A stretch of DNA of 15,406 bases from Oligoflexus sp. (GCA_030151925.1 JASLCY010000486.1:1-15406), one strand, 5' to 3'. Numbered from the stretch's first letter, positions 7,575-15,269 are shown. Notes: generated by a model not told the origin, from the letters alone. Program-made: numbers and translations.

Positions 7575-7919
7575 ATGGCACAATTGGATTGGGAGAGGTT
7601 CCTCGAGCGCCTCGAGCGCAATGAAGCTCTCGCCCTCGAGCTGGCGACCGATCTCTATAACGTCATCGACGCGCGTTTCCTTCAGGTCGATGAAGCGATC
7701 CGCAGCCGTGAATTACCGCGCATCATCAAGACCACGCATGCTTTCCGAGGGCTTCTCGCTCCGTACGGCGCCCCGGAGATCCTCCTTTATCTCAAACGAA
7801 CGGAAGAGGACGCGCGCGGAGGGCTCCTGCCTCCGGAAACCCTGCCTGAGGAAGTCGGGCGATGGATTCGCGATCTGAAAGGCGAGTTGGCGGAAAAGAT
7901 CGAACGCCGCTCGACCTGA
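7575..7919 (+). CDS. Stand-alone histidine phosphotransfer (Hpt) protein
   Basis: A 114-residue protein starting at ATG 7575. This start is preferred to an in-frame TTG at 7530 because it gives a sensible Hpt length and has AAAGG at 7559-7563, although the spacing of 11 is long. The sequence is helical and carries the Hpt signature TTHAFRGLLAPYGAPEILLYL, then LKRTEEDARGG. His55 is the likely phospho-acceptor. The residue three positions on, usually Lys in HxxKG, is Arg58, which keeps the positive charge. Hpt proteins carry phosphate between the REC domain of a hybrid kinase and a final response regulator. The next two genes on the same strand, a REC protein 18 bp downstream and a hybrid kinase, supply exactly these partners. 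The family call rests on a short motif plus context. Confidence 0.77.
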   Translation: MAQLDWERFLERLERNEALALELATDLYNVIDARFLQVDEAIRSRELPRIIKTTHAFRGLLAPYGAPEILLYLKRTEEDARGGLLPPETLPEEVGRWIRDLKGELAEKIERRST

Positions 7920-7926
7920 GTCAGCC

Positions 7927-7932
7927 GAGGAG
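7927..7932 (+). promoter_or_regulatory. Strong ribosome binding site for the REC protein gene
   Basis: GAGGAG with a 5-base gap to the ATG at 7938. It is the best Shine-Dalgarno site of the cassette and fixes the start. The hybrid kinase gene downstream has only a weak site, so the receiver may be made in excess over the kinase (inference). Confidence 0.7.
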
Positions 7933-7937
7933 CAGCC

Positions 7938-8465
7938 ATGGAGAAACGAAAACCCGTCGTTCTAATACTCGATGACGTGCCCGAGAACGTGAAAGTCCTC
8001 GGCTCGATACTCGGCCGCGAGAAGTATTCGCTCCTGCTCGCGAGCAGCGGCCATCACGCGATCCAGATGTCGCTCGTGAACCTTCCCGATATCCTGCTGC
8101 TGGACGTGATGGTGCCCGACATCGACGGCATCAGCGTCTGCCGCTACCTCAAAAGTTTCGAAAGCTTCGCGCATATTCCTGTGATATTCTTGACGGCAAA
8201 CGCCGACCCCAAAGACATCTCCCTCGCCTACGAAGCCGGCGGCGTGGATTATGTGCTGAAGCCCTTCCATTCGAAGGAGATCCGTGTCCGCGTGGAGACG
8301 CATTTAGAGATCAAGCGCATGCGCGACCGCCTGGCCGCCGCCGAGAAACTCTTCCATCAAGCGCTTTCCCTCATCGGCGAGGACCGGTTGAAATCGGCTG
8401 CCGGGCAGCAGTTCGTCTCGGAGCTGAAGGACGTCATCCCACTTCCCGCATCAACCAGCGAGTAA
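7938..8465 (+). CDS. Response regulator: REC domain with helical C-terminal tail
   Basis: A 175-residue protein. Residues 7-122 are a receiver domain with Asp12/Asp13 in LILDDVPENVKVL, phospho-acceptor Asp56 in LLLDVMVPDIDG, Thr86 in FLTANAD, and Lys108 in VLKPFHSKEI. The LDDxPENVxVL spelling is typical of receivers fused to or paired with hybrid kinases and cyclic-di-GMP proteins. The last 50 or so residues begin as a charged helix (RVETHLEIKRMRDRLAAAEKL), which could be a dimerising coiled coil, and end without a known output domain. The gene lies between the Hpt gene and the hybrid kinase gene, which starts 7 bp after its stop. It is therefore the likely final phosphate acceptor, or an intermediate, of the relay. 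How it produces an output is not visible. Confidence 0.92.
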   Translation: MEKRKPVVLILDDVPENVKVLGSILGREKYSLLLASSGHHAIQMSLVNLPDILLLDVMVPDIDGISVCRYLKSFESFAHIPVIFLTANADPKDISLAYEAGGVDYVLKPFHSKEIRVRVETHLEIKRMRDRLAAAEKLFHQALSLIGEDRLKSAAGQQFVSELKDVIPLPASTSE

Positions 8466-8472
8466 GCATTCG

Positions 8473-10896
8473 ATGTCGATACAAGGCCTATTCAGGACGG
8501 TGTTCGGAGCGTTTCTCATCTCGCTCCTGCTGCTCATTATCATGGCCGTGACGCTCGCCGGCAGCCAGCAGCAGCTCAGCCAGACCCAGGCGCGGCGGCT
8601 CGCCTCCGTCCGCCTCATGCAGGAGATCCGCGATTCGCGGGACAACCTCACGCGTTTCGCGCGCGCCTTCCTCTCGACCGACAGGATCCGCTATTACGAG
8701 CTCTACGAGGAAGTCTCCGATATGTGGGAGGGGCGCAAGGCGCGTCCCGTCGATCTCGACGAGGCCTACTGGAACGTGATGACGGAAGGCACGAACCGCG
8801 TGCGCCTGCGCCCGCCCATCTCCTTCCAGTCCCTCGCGGAGGAGAACGACTTCACGCCCGAGGAGCGGCAGCTGCTCGTGAAGACCTTCGAGATCTCGCG
8901 CGACATGACCGACGCCGAACGGAAGGCGCTGCAGGGCTTCAGCGAGGCGCGCTCGGCCCGCCGGCCCGACGAGCGGGTCGACCGCTCGCAGTTCCTCGAG
9001 CTCATGGGCGATAACTACAACCTCAAGTATATGGACCTGAAGCGCAACATCGCCTCGATCATCACTTCGATCAACGAGCGGGCCAACGCCGACCTGCATA
9101 GCAACGAGGCGCGCAACTGGTACCTGCTCTACGGCATTTTCGCGATCATCGGCGCGCTCTGCGTCTTCATCATCTGGGCCTATCGCATCATCATCTCCCG
9201 GGTCATGGAGCCGATCGGCCATCTCAAGCGGCAGACGGCGTCCCTCGAGAAGGACTTCGACCGCCTCGTGCAGGTGACCCGCTCGATCGCCTCGGGAGCC
9301 CTGGGAGCGAAGTTCGTCGCCGCCTCGCGCCCTATCGCGGCGCCGGTCGACGACGAGTTCGGCCAGCTCATCAAGATCCACAACGGTATGCTGAGCCACA
9401 TGCACGACAGCGGCGCCCTCATCGCCGGCGTCGCGCTCGACCTGAGGAAATCGCACGAGCAGGCGGCTTCGGCCGATCGCGCGAAATCCGAGTTCCTCGC
9501 GAACATGACCCACGAGATCCGCACGCCGATGAACTCCATCATCGGCTTCTCGGAGCTCCTGATCGCCAAGGTGAAGGATCCCGTCCTGCGGAGCTACACC
9601 GAGGGCATCCACATCGGCAGCAAGAACCTCCTCCAGCTCATCAACGACATCCTCGACCTCACCAAGATCGAGACCGGCTACCTCGAGGTCCAGCCCGAGC
9701 CCTTCAGCCTCGCGGTGCTCCAGCGCGAACTCCTGCAGATGTTCTCCGAGGAGGCGAAGCAGAAGGGCGTGAGCCTGCGTTTCTCCCAGACCCCGGAAGT
9801 CGCGCTGCTCGCCCGCCTCGACGAGGCCCGCCTGCGGCAGATCATGATCAACCTGCTCAGCAACGCGCTCAAGTTCACGAGCAAGGGCTTCGTCCATGTC
9901 GAGTTCCGCCTGAGCCCCGATAACGTCGCCGGCCTCGGCGATCTCGTCATCAAGGTCGAGGACAGCGGCATCGGCATCGATCGCAGCGATTTCGAGCGCA
10001 TCTTCCTCGCCTTCTCGCAGGCCGAGGGGCAGAAGGTGAGAGCCTACGGCGGCACCGGCCTCGGCCTCGCCATCAGCAAGCGCCTGGTCGAGCTCATGGG
10101 CGGCAAGATCGAGGTCGAGTCGACCAAAGGCAAGGGCACGTGTTTCACCGTGCGTTTCCCGTCGACCGTGACGCGCGACCCGGCCCTGCTCGCGCCCAGC
10201 GTCGAGGCCGAGGCGGTGGAGCGCATCGTCTTCCTCCCGGCGACGATCGTGATCGGCGAGGACAACGAGGCGAACCTCGAGATCCTCAAGGCCTTCCTCG
10301 AGTTCCATCCCTTCCGCATCTTCTCCGCGGCGGACGGCCTGAGCGTCTTCGAGCTCTTGAAGCAGCATAGGCCGAACCTGCTCCTGCTCGACCTGCAGAT
10401 GCCCATCCTGAGCGGCCAGGAGCTCGTGCGGCTCATCCGCTCCGAACCTTCGCTCGAGAACCTCTCGATCGTCGTCCTCACCGCGAGCCATACGGCGGAT
10501 CCGCCCGAGGGCTGGGAGCCCTACTGCAACGCGATCCTCCGCAAGCCCCTGCGCGCCAACGAGCTCTTCCGCGAGCTGCGCAAGTTCCTCGATTACCGCC
10601 TCGAATTCGAAGAGCACGAGATCGAGGTGCAGCCGAACGAGTGGAGCGCGCTGCCGCCCGAGGACCACGACACCCTCATCCGCTTGCTGGACGAGACGGA
10701 TACGCAGCTCGAGGGCGGCATGGACCTCGATCACATCGAAGGCATCTCGCGCCGCCTCTACGAACTCGCGCAAAAAGAATCCCACCGCCCGCTCGAAGCG
10801 GTGGCGGTGGGGCTTCTGCAGGCGGTCGAGGACTTCAACACGCTCAAGATCAAATCGCTCTTCGAGGAGATCAAGCTCCGCGTCGGGAAGAAATGA
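8473..10896 (+). CDS. Hybrid sensor histidine kinase (HAMP-like, HisKA, HATPase, REC)
   Basis: An 807-residue inner-membrane kinase with ATG at 8473 and a weak ribosome site. TM1 spans about residues 10-31, the periplasmic region about 32-215 (helical, no recognised family), and TM2 about 216-241. A HAMP-like linker follows, with an apparent insertion between its halves (RSIASGALGAKF, then DDEFGQLIKIHNGML). HisKA contains His347 in NMTHEIRTPMNSIIGF. The ATPase has an N box (INLLSNALKF, Asn460/Asn464), G1 box (EDSGIGI, Asp497) and G2 box (GGTGLGLAI). A REC domain covers about 591-712 with Glu596/Asp597, phospho-acceptor Asp640, Thr670 and Lys691. The last 90 residues are helical, as in the tails of many hybrid kinases, but show no HxxKG motif. 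The phosphate therefore needs a separate Hpt protein, which the gene at 7575 provides. All catalytic residues are present. Confidence 0.95.
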   Translation: MSIQGLFRTVFGAFLISLLLLIIMAVTLAGSQQQLSQTQARRLASVRLMQEIRDSRDNLTRFARAFLSTDRIRYYELYEEVSDMWEGRKARPVDLDEAYWNVMTEGTNRVRLRPPISFQSLAEENDFTPEERQLLVKTFEISRDMTDAERKALQGFSEARSARRPDERVDRSQFLELMGDNYNLKYMDLKRNIASIITSINERANADLHSNEARNWYLLYGIFAIIGALCVFIIWAYRIIISRVMEPIGHLKRQTASLEKDFDRLVQVTRSIASGALGAKFVAASRPIAAPVDDEFGQLIKIHNGMLSHMHDSGALIAGVALDLRKSHEQAASADRAKSEFLANMTHEIRTPMNSIIGFSELLIAKVKDPVLRSYTEGIHIGSKNLLQLINDILDLTKIETGYLEVQPEPFSLAVLQRELLQMFSEEAKQKGVSLRFSQTPEVALLARLDEARLRQIMINLLSNALKFTSKGFVHVEFRLSPDNVAGLGDLVIKVEDSGIGIDRSDFERIFLAFSQAEGQKVRAYGGTGLGLAISKRLVELMGGKIEVESTKGKGTCFTVRFPSTVTRDPALLAPSVEAEAVERIVFLPATIVIGEDNEANLEILKAFLEFHPFRIFSAADGLSVFELLKQHRPNLLLLDLQMPILSGQELVRLIRSEPSLENLSIVVLTASHTADPPEGWEPYCNAILRKPLRANELFRELRKFLDYRLEFEEHEIEVQPNEWSALPPEDHDTLIRLLDETDTQLEGGMDLDHIEGISRRLYELAQKESHRPLEAVAVGLLQAVEDFNTLKIKSLFEEIKLRVGKK

Positions 10897-10907
10897 CCCC
10901 CGCGCGG

Positions 10908-11237
10908 TCAATCCTCGTCTTCAAGGCCGATGTCCGAATCGTATTCGTTCTGGAAGCTCGTATCGATCACGCAATCGCCCAGCACCCGCGCCTGGCAGGA
11001 CAGCCTGATCGTGCCGTCGGTCGGCAGCGAGAGGCGGCGGAGGAGATCGGCTTCGTCCGCCTTGATCGGCGAGACCGCCGCGGCGCCCTCCGCCACGCGT
11101 ATCGCGCAGGTCCCGCAGCGGCAGGAGGCGCAGGCGAACCGGAGCGCGACCCCGGCCTTGCGCGAGGCGATCAGGATCTTGGTCTTCTCTTCGACGTCTG
11201 CCGCCTTGCCTTCGGGGCGAAACTCAACACGTGGCAT
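10908..11237 (-). CDS. Plant-type 2Fe-2S ferredoxin
   Basis: A 109-residue protein with ATG at 11237 and AGAGG (minus strand) about 4 bases upstream. The cluster ligands follow the C-x4-C-x2-C plus distal Cys pattern: Cys36, Cys41, Cys44 in CASCRCGTC, and Cys81 in IRLSCQARV. An additional Cys39 lies inside the cluster loop. The fold is beta-grasp, and the length is usual for the family. The protein has no signal peptide and should be a cytosolic electron carrier; its redox partners are unknown. The gene follows dapD by 34 bp on the same strand, so they are probably co-transcribed, though DapD needs no electrons. The acidic C terminus (DIGLEDED) is common in small ferredoxins. The 3' end lies 11 bp from the stop of the convergent hybrid kinase gene. 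Confidence 0.92.
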   Translation of the reverse strand: MPRVEFRPEGKAADVEEKTKILIASRKAGVALRFACASCRCGTCAIRVAEGAAAVSPIKADEADLLRRLSLPTDGTIRLSCQARVLGDCVIDTSFQNEYDSDIGLEDED

Positions 11238-11271
11238 AAAACCTCTCGCCGATGAGCCGGCTGCTCTGGAT

Positions 11272-12102
<831 letters not shown>

Positions 12103-12108
12103 CTTTGG

Positions 12109-12112
12109 CTCC
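12109..12112 (-). promoter_or_regulatory. Ribosome binding site deciding the dapD TTG start
   Basis: GGAG on the minus strand with a 6-base gap to TTG at 12102-12100. No in-frame ATG lies between this point and the conserved part of the protein, so the site supports a rare TTG start. Confidence 0.65.
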
Positions 12113-12155
12113 AAGCGAGGCGGTCGCCTACGATTAAGGTTTATGAATAAGTTCT

Positions 12156-12172
12156 TAAAATAACAGATTTTA
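12156..12172. repeat. Inverted repeat overlapping the proposed dapD -10
   Basis: TAAAAT and ATTTTA form perfect 6-bp arms around AACAG. The repeat partly covers the proposed -10 of dapD, where a repressor would block transcription. No known binding consensus was matched. Confidence 0.3.
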
Positions 12173-12197
12173 CAGTAATTTCCAGAGGCCCTTGCAA
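12169..12197 (-). promoter_or_regulatory. Possible dapD promoter (-35/-10, 17-bp spacer)
   Basis: On the minus strand, TTGCAA (12197-12192) is followed after exactly 17 bases by TGTAAA (12174-12169). Each hexamer matches its sigma-70 consensus in 4 of 6 positions. The distance to the TTG start at 12102 leaves a 5' UTR of about 60 bases. The evidence is spacing and partial consensus only. Confidence 0.35.
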
Positions 12198-12220
12198 CGG
12201 ACAAGAAGCTGCTGGATTAT
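12192..12220 (+). promoter_or_regulatory. Possible promoter of the lipoprotein/metal importer operon
   Basis: On the plus strand, the same palindromic TTGCAA (12192-12197) is followed after 17 bases by GATTAT (12215-12220), 4 of 6 matches for each hexamer. A second candidate -10, TAGAAT, lies at 12236-12241 but has a poor -35. The start codon of the first gene is at 12265. Confidence 0.33.
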
Positions 12221-12237
12221 TGCAAATTCGTGCATTA
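12218..12237. promoter_or_regulatory. Candidate operator of the metal importer operon
   Basis: TATTGCA, six bases, then TGCATTA: an inverted repeat with 6 of 7 matching positions. It overlaps the proposed -10 elements just upstream of the lipoprotein and metal ABC genes, a natural place for a metal-responsive repressor. It does not match the Zur, MntR or Fur boxes I know, so the regulator is unassigned. Confidence 0.33.
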
Positions 12238-12264
12238 GAATGGGCCACACTTTGGGGAGTTTCC

Positions 12265-12882
12265 ATGCGAAAGTTACTTAGTCTTGGCGGTCTTTGCATG
12301 TTATTTTGCATCACGGCCTGTGGTGCTGGCAAAGACGCTCATCTGCCCGTCGTCTTTTCAAAAGACTATGTTCTGAAGGAAGATTCGGGCCTTACGATCT
12401 CTCCTAACTCGCTGGACGGCTCCGGTTTCGTGGCTTTTAACGATCCCATCACTCCCGCCGCCAAAGACGCGCGCAACATCGCGTTGAACCTCAGCCTCGA
12501 ACAGGGCGGCAGCCTTACGGTCTACGCCTTCGCGAATCAGGACCTGCAGCACGGGATCGAACTCTCGTTCACGCGCGTGAACGATCAGCTGATGTCCCTC
12601 TCCTATGAAAACACCGCGGGCGAGCTGACGAGCGTGGACATCGCCACGCAGAATCCCGATGATTATCTGCCCCTGTCATTCGACATTCACAATCAGGCCA
12701 CGCCTTCGGGCTCCCGCATCCTCGGTTGGGACGATGCCGACGCCGCGCCTGATTCCAGCGACGCTTATCTCCTCGATGACACCGAAGCGAAGCCGGGCGT
12801 GGGGACCTTCCTCGCCCTGCGCTTAGACCGTGCTCATGTCACGGGCCTTAAATTGGCTGCACCCAAGAGTGCCATTGAATAA
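12265..12882 (+). CDS. Lipoprotein of unknown function, first gene of the metal importer operon
   Basis: A 205-residue lipoprotein. ATG 12265 is chosen because GGGGAG lies 5 bases upstream and because it yields a standard signal sequence, MRKLLSLGGLCMLFCITAC, with lipobox ITAC and modified Cys19. The mature protein has no Asp right after the Cys (CGAGKD), so under E. coli rules it would go to the outer membrane; those rules may not hold here. The body looks beta-rich (RNIALNLSLEQGGSLTVYAF, GIELSFTRVNDQLMSLSYEN), reminiscent of a jelly-roll, and has an Asp-rich stretch near the C terminus (GWDDADAAPDSSDAYLLDDTE). I recognise no family. It ends 14 bp before the metal-binding protein gene, so it is probably co-transcribed and may help capture or sense the metal (inference). 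Confidence 0.8.
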   Translation: MRKLLSLGGLCMLFCITACGAGKDAHLPVVFSKDYVLKEDSGLTISPNSLDGSGFVAFNDPITPAAKDARNIALNLSLEQGGSLTVYAFANQDLQHGIELSFTRVNDQLMSLSYENTAGELTSVDIATQNPDDYLPLSFDIHNQATPSGSRILGWDDADAAPDSSDAYLLDDTEAKPGVGTFLALRLDRAHVTGLKLAAPKSAIE

Positions 12883-12896
12883 CAAGGATCCTCTCG

Positions 12897-13817
12897 ATGC
12901 GTAAAATAGCTCTGACCCTCATGATCTCGCTCGGCTTCGTTTCGAGCCTGGCTTCCGCGAAAGTACGCGTCGTCACGAGTCTGACCGATATCGCCTGGGC
13001 GGCCCGGCAGATCGGTGGCGACAAGGTCGAAGTCACTTCGCTCCTCACCGGAACCGAGGACCCGCACTTCGCGGACGCGGTTCCCCGCTATATCAAGGAA
13101 GCCTCCAAAGCCGACGTCGTCTGCGTCGTCGGCCTCGGCCTCGAAATCGGCTGGATGCCGAAGGTCCTGAGCAAGAGCGGCAACGCGAACGTCCAACCGG
13201 GCGCCAAGGGTTATTGCGAACTCGGCAAGAGCGTGACGGTGCTCGATCGCCCGACCGGTGCGGTGGATAGGAGCATGGGCGACGTCCACCCCGAAGGCAA
13301 CCCTCACTTCTGGCTCGGGCCGAAGGCTTTCGTGGAATCGGCCATCTCCATCAAGAACGCGCTGCAAGCCGCCGATGCCGCTCACAGCGCCGATTACGAC
13401 AAGGGTTATGAGAACTTCAAGAAGGCCGTCGAGGCGAATTACGCGGCGAACCAGGCGAAGTTCAAGAACAGCAAGCTGGACTGGACCAAACTCAAGATCA
13501 CGCAGTACCACAGCGAGTTCGCTTATTACTTCCGCGACTATGCCCTGACCGGTTATCCCTCGATCGAAGAGAAGCCCGGCGTGGCTCCCTCGGCCGGCCG
13601 TCTGGCGAAGGTCTCGAGCAGCGCCAAGAGCGATGGCGTGGCCCTGGCCCTGGCTTCCGAACACAATCCGAAGGACGTGCTCGACAAGTTCAAGGAGATC
13701 TCCGGCATCCCCGTCGTGATCGTGCCGACCTCGATCCATCAGGATCCGCCGCACGATGATTACCTGAAGCTCCAGGATTACATCACCGATCAAATCATCG
13801 CCAACATTCGGAAATAA
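12897..13817 (+). CDS. Zinc/manganese ABC importer substrate-binding protein (ZnuA/TroA family)
   Basis: A 306-residue periplasmic protein. AAGGA at 12884-12888 precedes the ATG by 8 bases. Residues 1-21 are a Sec signal peptide (SSLASA before KVRVV). Cluster A-I type motifs follow: VVTSLTDIAWAARQIGG; the first metal ligand His57 in GTEDPHF; the GDVHPEGNPHFWLGP block, with His131 and His137 as candidates for the second ligand; and His205 in QYHSEFAYYF as the third. The usual fourth ligand (Asp or Glu near the C terminus) is less clear; Glu255 in ASEHNP and acidic residues in IHQDPPHDDY are candidates. The long His-rich loop of E. coli ZnuA is absent. The HPEGNPHF spelling occurs in many zinc or manganese binding proteins of this family, but the metal cannot be read from the sequence. 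ATPase and permease genes follow directly. Confidence 0.92.
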   Translation: MRKIALTLMISLGFVSSLASAKVRVVTSLTDIAWAARQIGGDKVEVTSLLTGTEDPHFADAVPRYIKEASKADVVCVVGLGLEIGWMPKVLSKSGNANVQPGAKGYCELGKSVTVLDRPTGAVDRSMGDVHPEGNPHFWLGPKAFVESAISIKNALQAADAAHSADYDKGYENFKKAVEANYAANQAKFKNSKLDWTKLKITQYHSEFAYYFRDYALTGYPSIEEKPGVAPSAGRLAKVSSSAKSDGVALALASEHNPKDVLDKFKEISGIPVVIVPTSIHQDPPHDDYLKLQDYITDQIIANIRK

Positions 13818-13818
13818 C

Positions 13819-14442
13819 GTGAATCCTCAGACCCTGCTCACCGGCGAGCAACTCGTCGTCCGGACCCCGACCGGCATCCGCCTCACCAATCCCTTCGATT
13901 TCGAATTGAAGGAGGGCGAAGTGCTGGTCGTCAAGGGGCAGAACGGAACCGGGAAATCCACTCTCCTGCGCGGCTTGCTCGGCAAACCCAAGGTCCTCGA
14001 GGGCCGTTTCCGGTTCCAGGTCCCGATGGGGATGATCGGCTACCTCCCGCAGCAGCAGAACTCCACCTTCCACCTGCCGATGACGCTGCGCGATATGCTG
14101 AAGCTCTCCCTCGCGAAGTGGGAGCTCGACGACGAGACCCGCGACCTCCTCGCGCCCCACCAGTGGGACCTCGCCTGGAATACTGCGAGCGGCGGCGAGA
14201 AGAAGCGGGCGCTCGTGGTGCGCGCTTTGATCCGCCATCCGCAGGTCCTCATCCTCGACGAGCCTTATAACCACCTCGACCGCGAGAGCTGCGTGAAGAT
14301 CACGATGGCCCTGAGGCGGTTCATGGAAAACGATCCGCGCCGCTCGATCATGGTCGTCAGCCACGACGATCAATACCTCCAGCTCCTGGCCGGCCTCCGC
14401 ATCAAAGAGCTCTCGCTCGACGCCTTTAGGGAAGAACGATGA
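13819..14442 (+). CDS. Metal ABC importer ATP-binding protein (ZnuC-like)
   Basis: A 207-residue ATPase starting at GTG 13819, one base after the preceding stop, which implies translational coupling. All ABC motifs are present: Walker A GQNGTGKST (40-48), Q loop YLPQQQ (75-80), signature ASGGEKKRALVVRAL (123-137), Walker B VLILDEP (143-149), D loop HLD (152-154), and switch His182 in VVSHDD. It is shorter than E. coli ZnuC (about 250 residues), with no C-terminal extension. It should be a peripheral inner-membrane protein that powers the permease encoded by the next gene. Its stop overlaps the permease start (ATGA at 14439-14442). The signature GGEKKR, rather than the more common SGGQ, is a minor variant. 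Metal specificity comes from the partner proteins. Confidence 0.93.
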   Translation: MNPQTLLTGEQLVVRTPTGIRLTNPFDFELKEGEVLVVKGQNGTGKSTLLRGLLGKPKVLEGRFRFQVPMGMIGYLPQQQNSTFHLPMTLRDMLKLSLAKWELDDETRDLLAPHQWDLAWNTASGGEKKRALVVRALIRHPQVLILDEPYNHLDRESCVKITMALRRFMENDPRRSIMVVSHDDQYLQLLAGLRIKELSLDAFREER

Positions 14443-15251
14443 TCGATCTCCTCCACCTTTATTATCCGAATATCATCGCCGGCTCGTTGATGGCCGTCTG
14501 CCTGAGCCTGATCGGTTGCCAGGTCGCGGCGCGCGATCGCTCCATGCATACGCTCTGCATCTCCCAGGGGGTGATGTTCGGCGTCCTGATCGGCATCGTG
14601 CTCTTCGGCGCCGAGCATTCCGCGCTCCCTTACTTCACCGGCCTCGCCGCGGCGGTCGTCGTGGGTTTCCTCACGCACTTCCTCACGCGTTCGGTGTCGA
14701 GCTCGGTCAGCACCTACTTCATCGCCTTCTTCCTGGTCCTGCTCGCGGTCAACCACATCCTCGGCAGCCTCTTCCCGCAGCTCGAGAGCCACGTGAGCCA
14801 GATCTTCTTCGGCGACCTGGCGACCGTCACCTCCTTGAACGCCTGGATCAGCACCGGCGTCGCGCTCGTCGTGCTCGCGCTGGTCTTGAGATACCAAAGG
14901 CAGTTGAGCAAGAGGTCGTTCGAAGGCTTCGTCTTTCAGGATGACGCGAACTTAAACACGGGAACGAACGAGCGTTCGCAGGTTCTGCTCGAAGTCGGCC
15001 TTTTCTTCTTTGTGTGTTTTGCGATCCAGTTGTTTGGATTTCTCTTCACGGTGGGCTGTTTGTTTATTCCTACAGTCTTTCTTTCTCTGCGCCATAGATT
15101 CTCAACTCTCTATGCGCACCTGACGAAAGCCGCCTTGGCCGCTGGTATTGGCGTGTTGTTCGGTCTCCCGCTCACTCTCCAATTTGAAAATCTCCCGACC
15201 GTCCCCTCGATCCTCGTGATCGCGGCGGTCCTCGCTTTCAGCCTCGGCTAA
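14439..15251 (+). CDS. Metal ABC importer permease (ZnuB-like, ABC-3 family)
   Basis: A 270-residue membrane protein. Its ATG overlaps the ATPase stop. Seven or eight hydrophobic segments are visible, beginning with NIIAGSLMAVCLSLIGCQVAA and MHTLCISQGVMFGVLIGIVLFG and ending with PSILVIAAVLAFSLG; the length and pattern fit ABC-3 permeases of zinc and manganese importers (usually 260-290 residues). The MHTLCISQGVMFG stretch corresponds to the conserved cytoplasmic loop region of the family. It would form a homodimer as the channel for metal delivered by the protein encoded at 12897. Base use is uneven: up to about 14880 the gene uses C/G-ending codons like its neighbours, while from about 15000 to 15170 TTT, TTG, ATT, CTT and AGA codons are frequent. 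Confidence 0.91.
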   Translation: MIDLLHLYYPNIIAGSLMAVCLSLIGCQVAARDRSMHTLCISQGVMFGVLIGIVLFGAEHSALPYFTGLAAAVVVGFLTHFLTRSVSSSVSTYFIAFFLVLLAVNHILGSLFPQLESHVSQIFFGDLATVTSLNAWISTGVALVVLALVLRYQRQLSKRSFEGFVFQDDANLNTGTNERSQVLLEVGLFFFVCFAIQLFGFLFTVGCLFIPTVFLSLRHRFSTLYAHLTKAALAAGIGVLFGLPLTLQFENLPTVPSILVIAAVLAFSLG

Positions 15252-15269
15252 CTTCCTTGTATTATGTAC

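Noticed and set aside
8488..10911. An 807-codon open frame on the minus strand opposite the hybrid kinase
   Set aside because: Its product is a run of Glu, Leu, Arg, Ala and Asp with no motif, mirroring the codon bias of the kinase. The plus-strand kinase has every catalytic motif.
12103..12204. N-terminal extension of dapD from a TTG at 12204
   Set aside because: The extension matches nothing in DapD proteins and would run through the proposed promoter. The TTG at 12102 has GGAG upstream.
12220..12264. Earlier TTG start for the lipoprotein gene
   Set aside because: It would put 15 residues ahead of a perfect signal peptide and lacks a ribosome site; ATG 12265 has GGGGAG.
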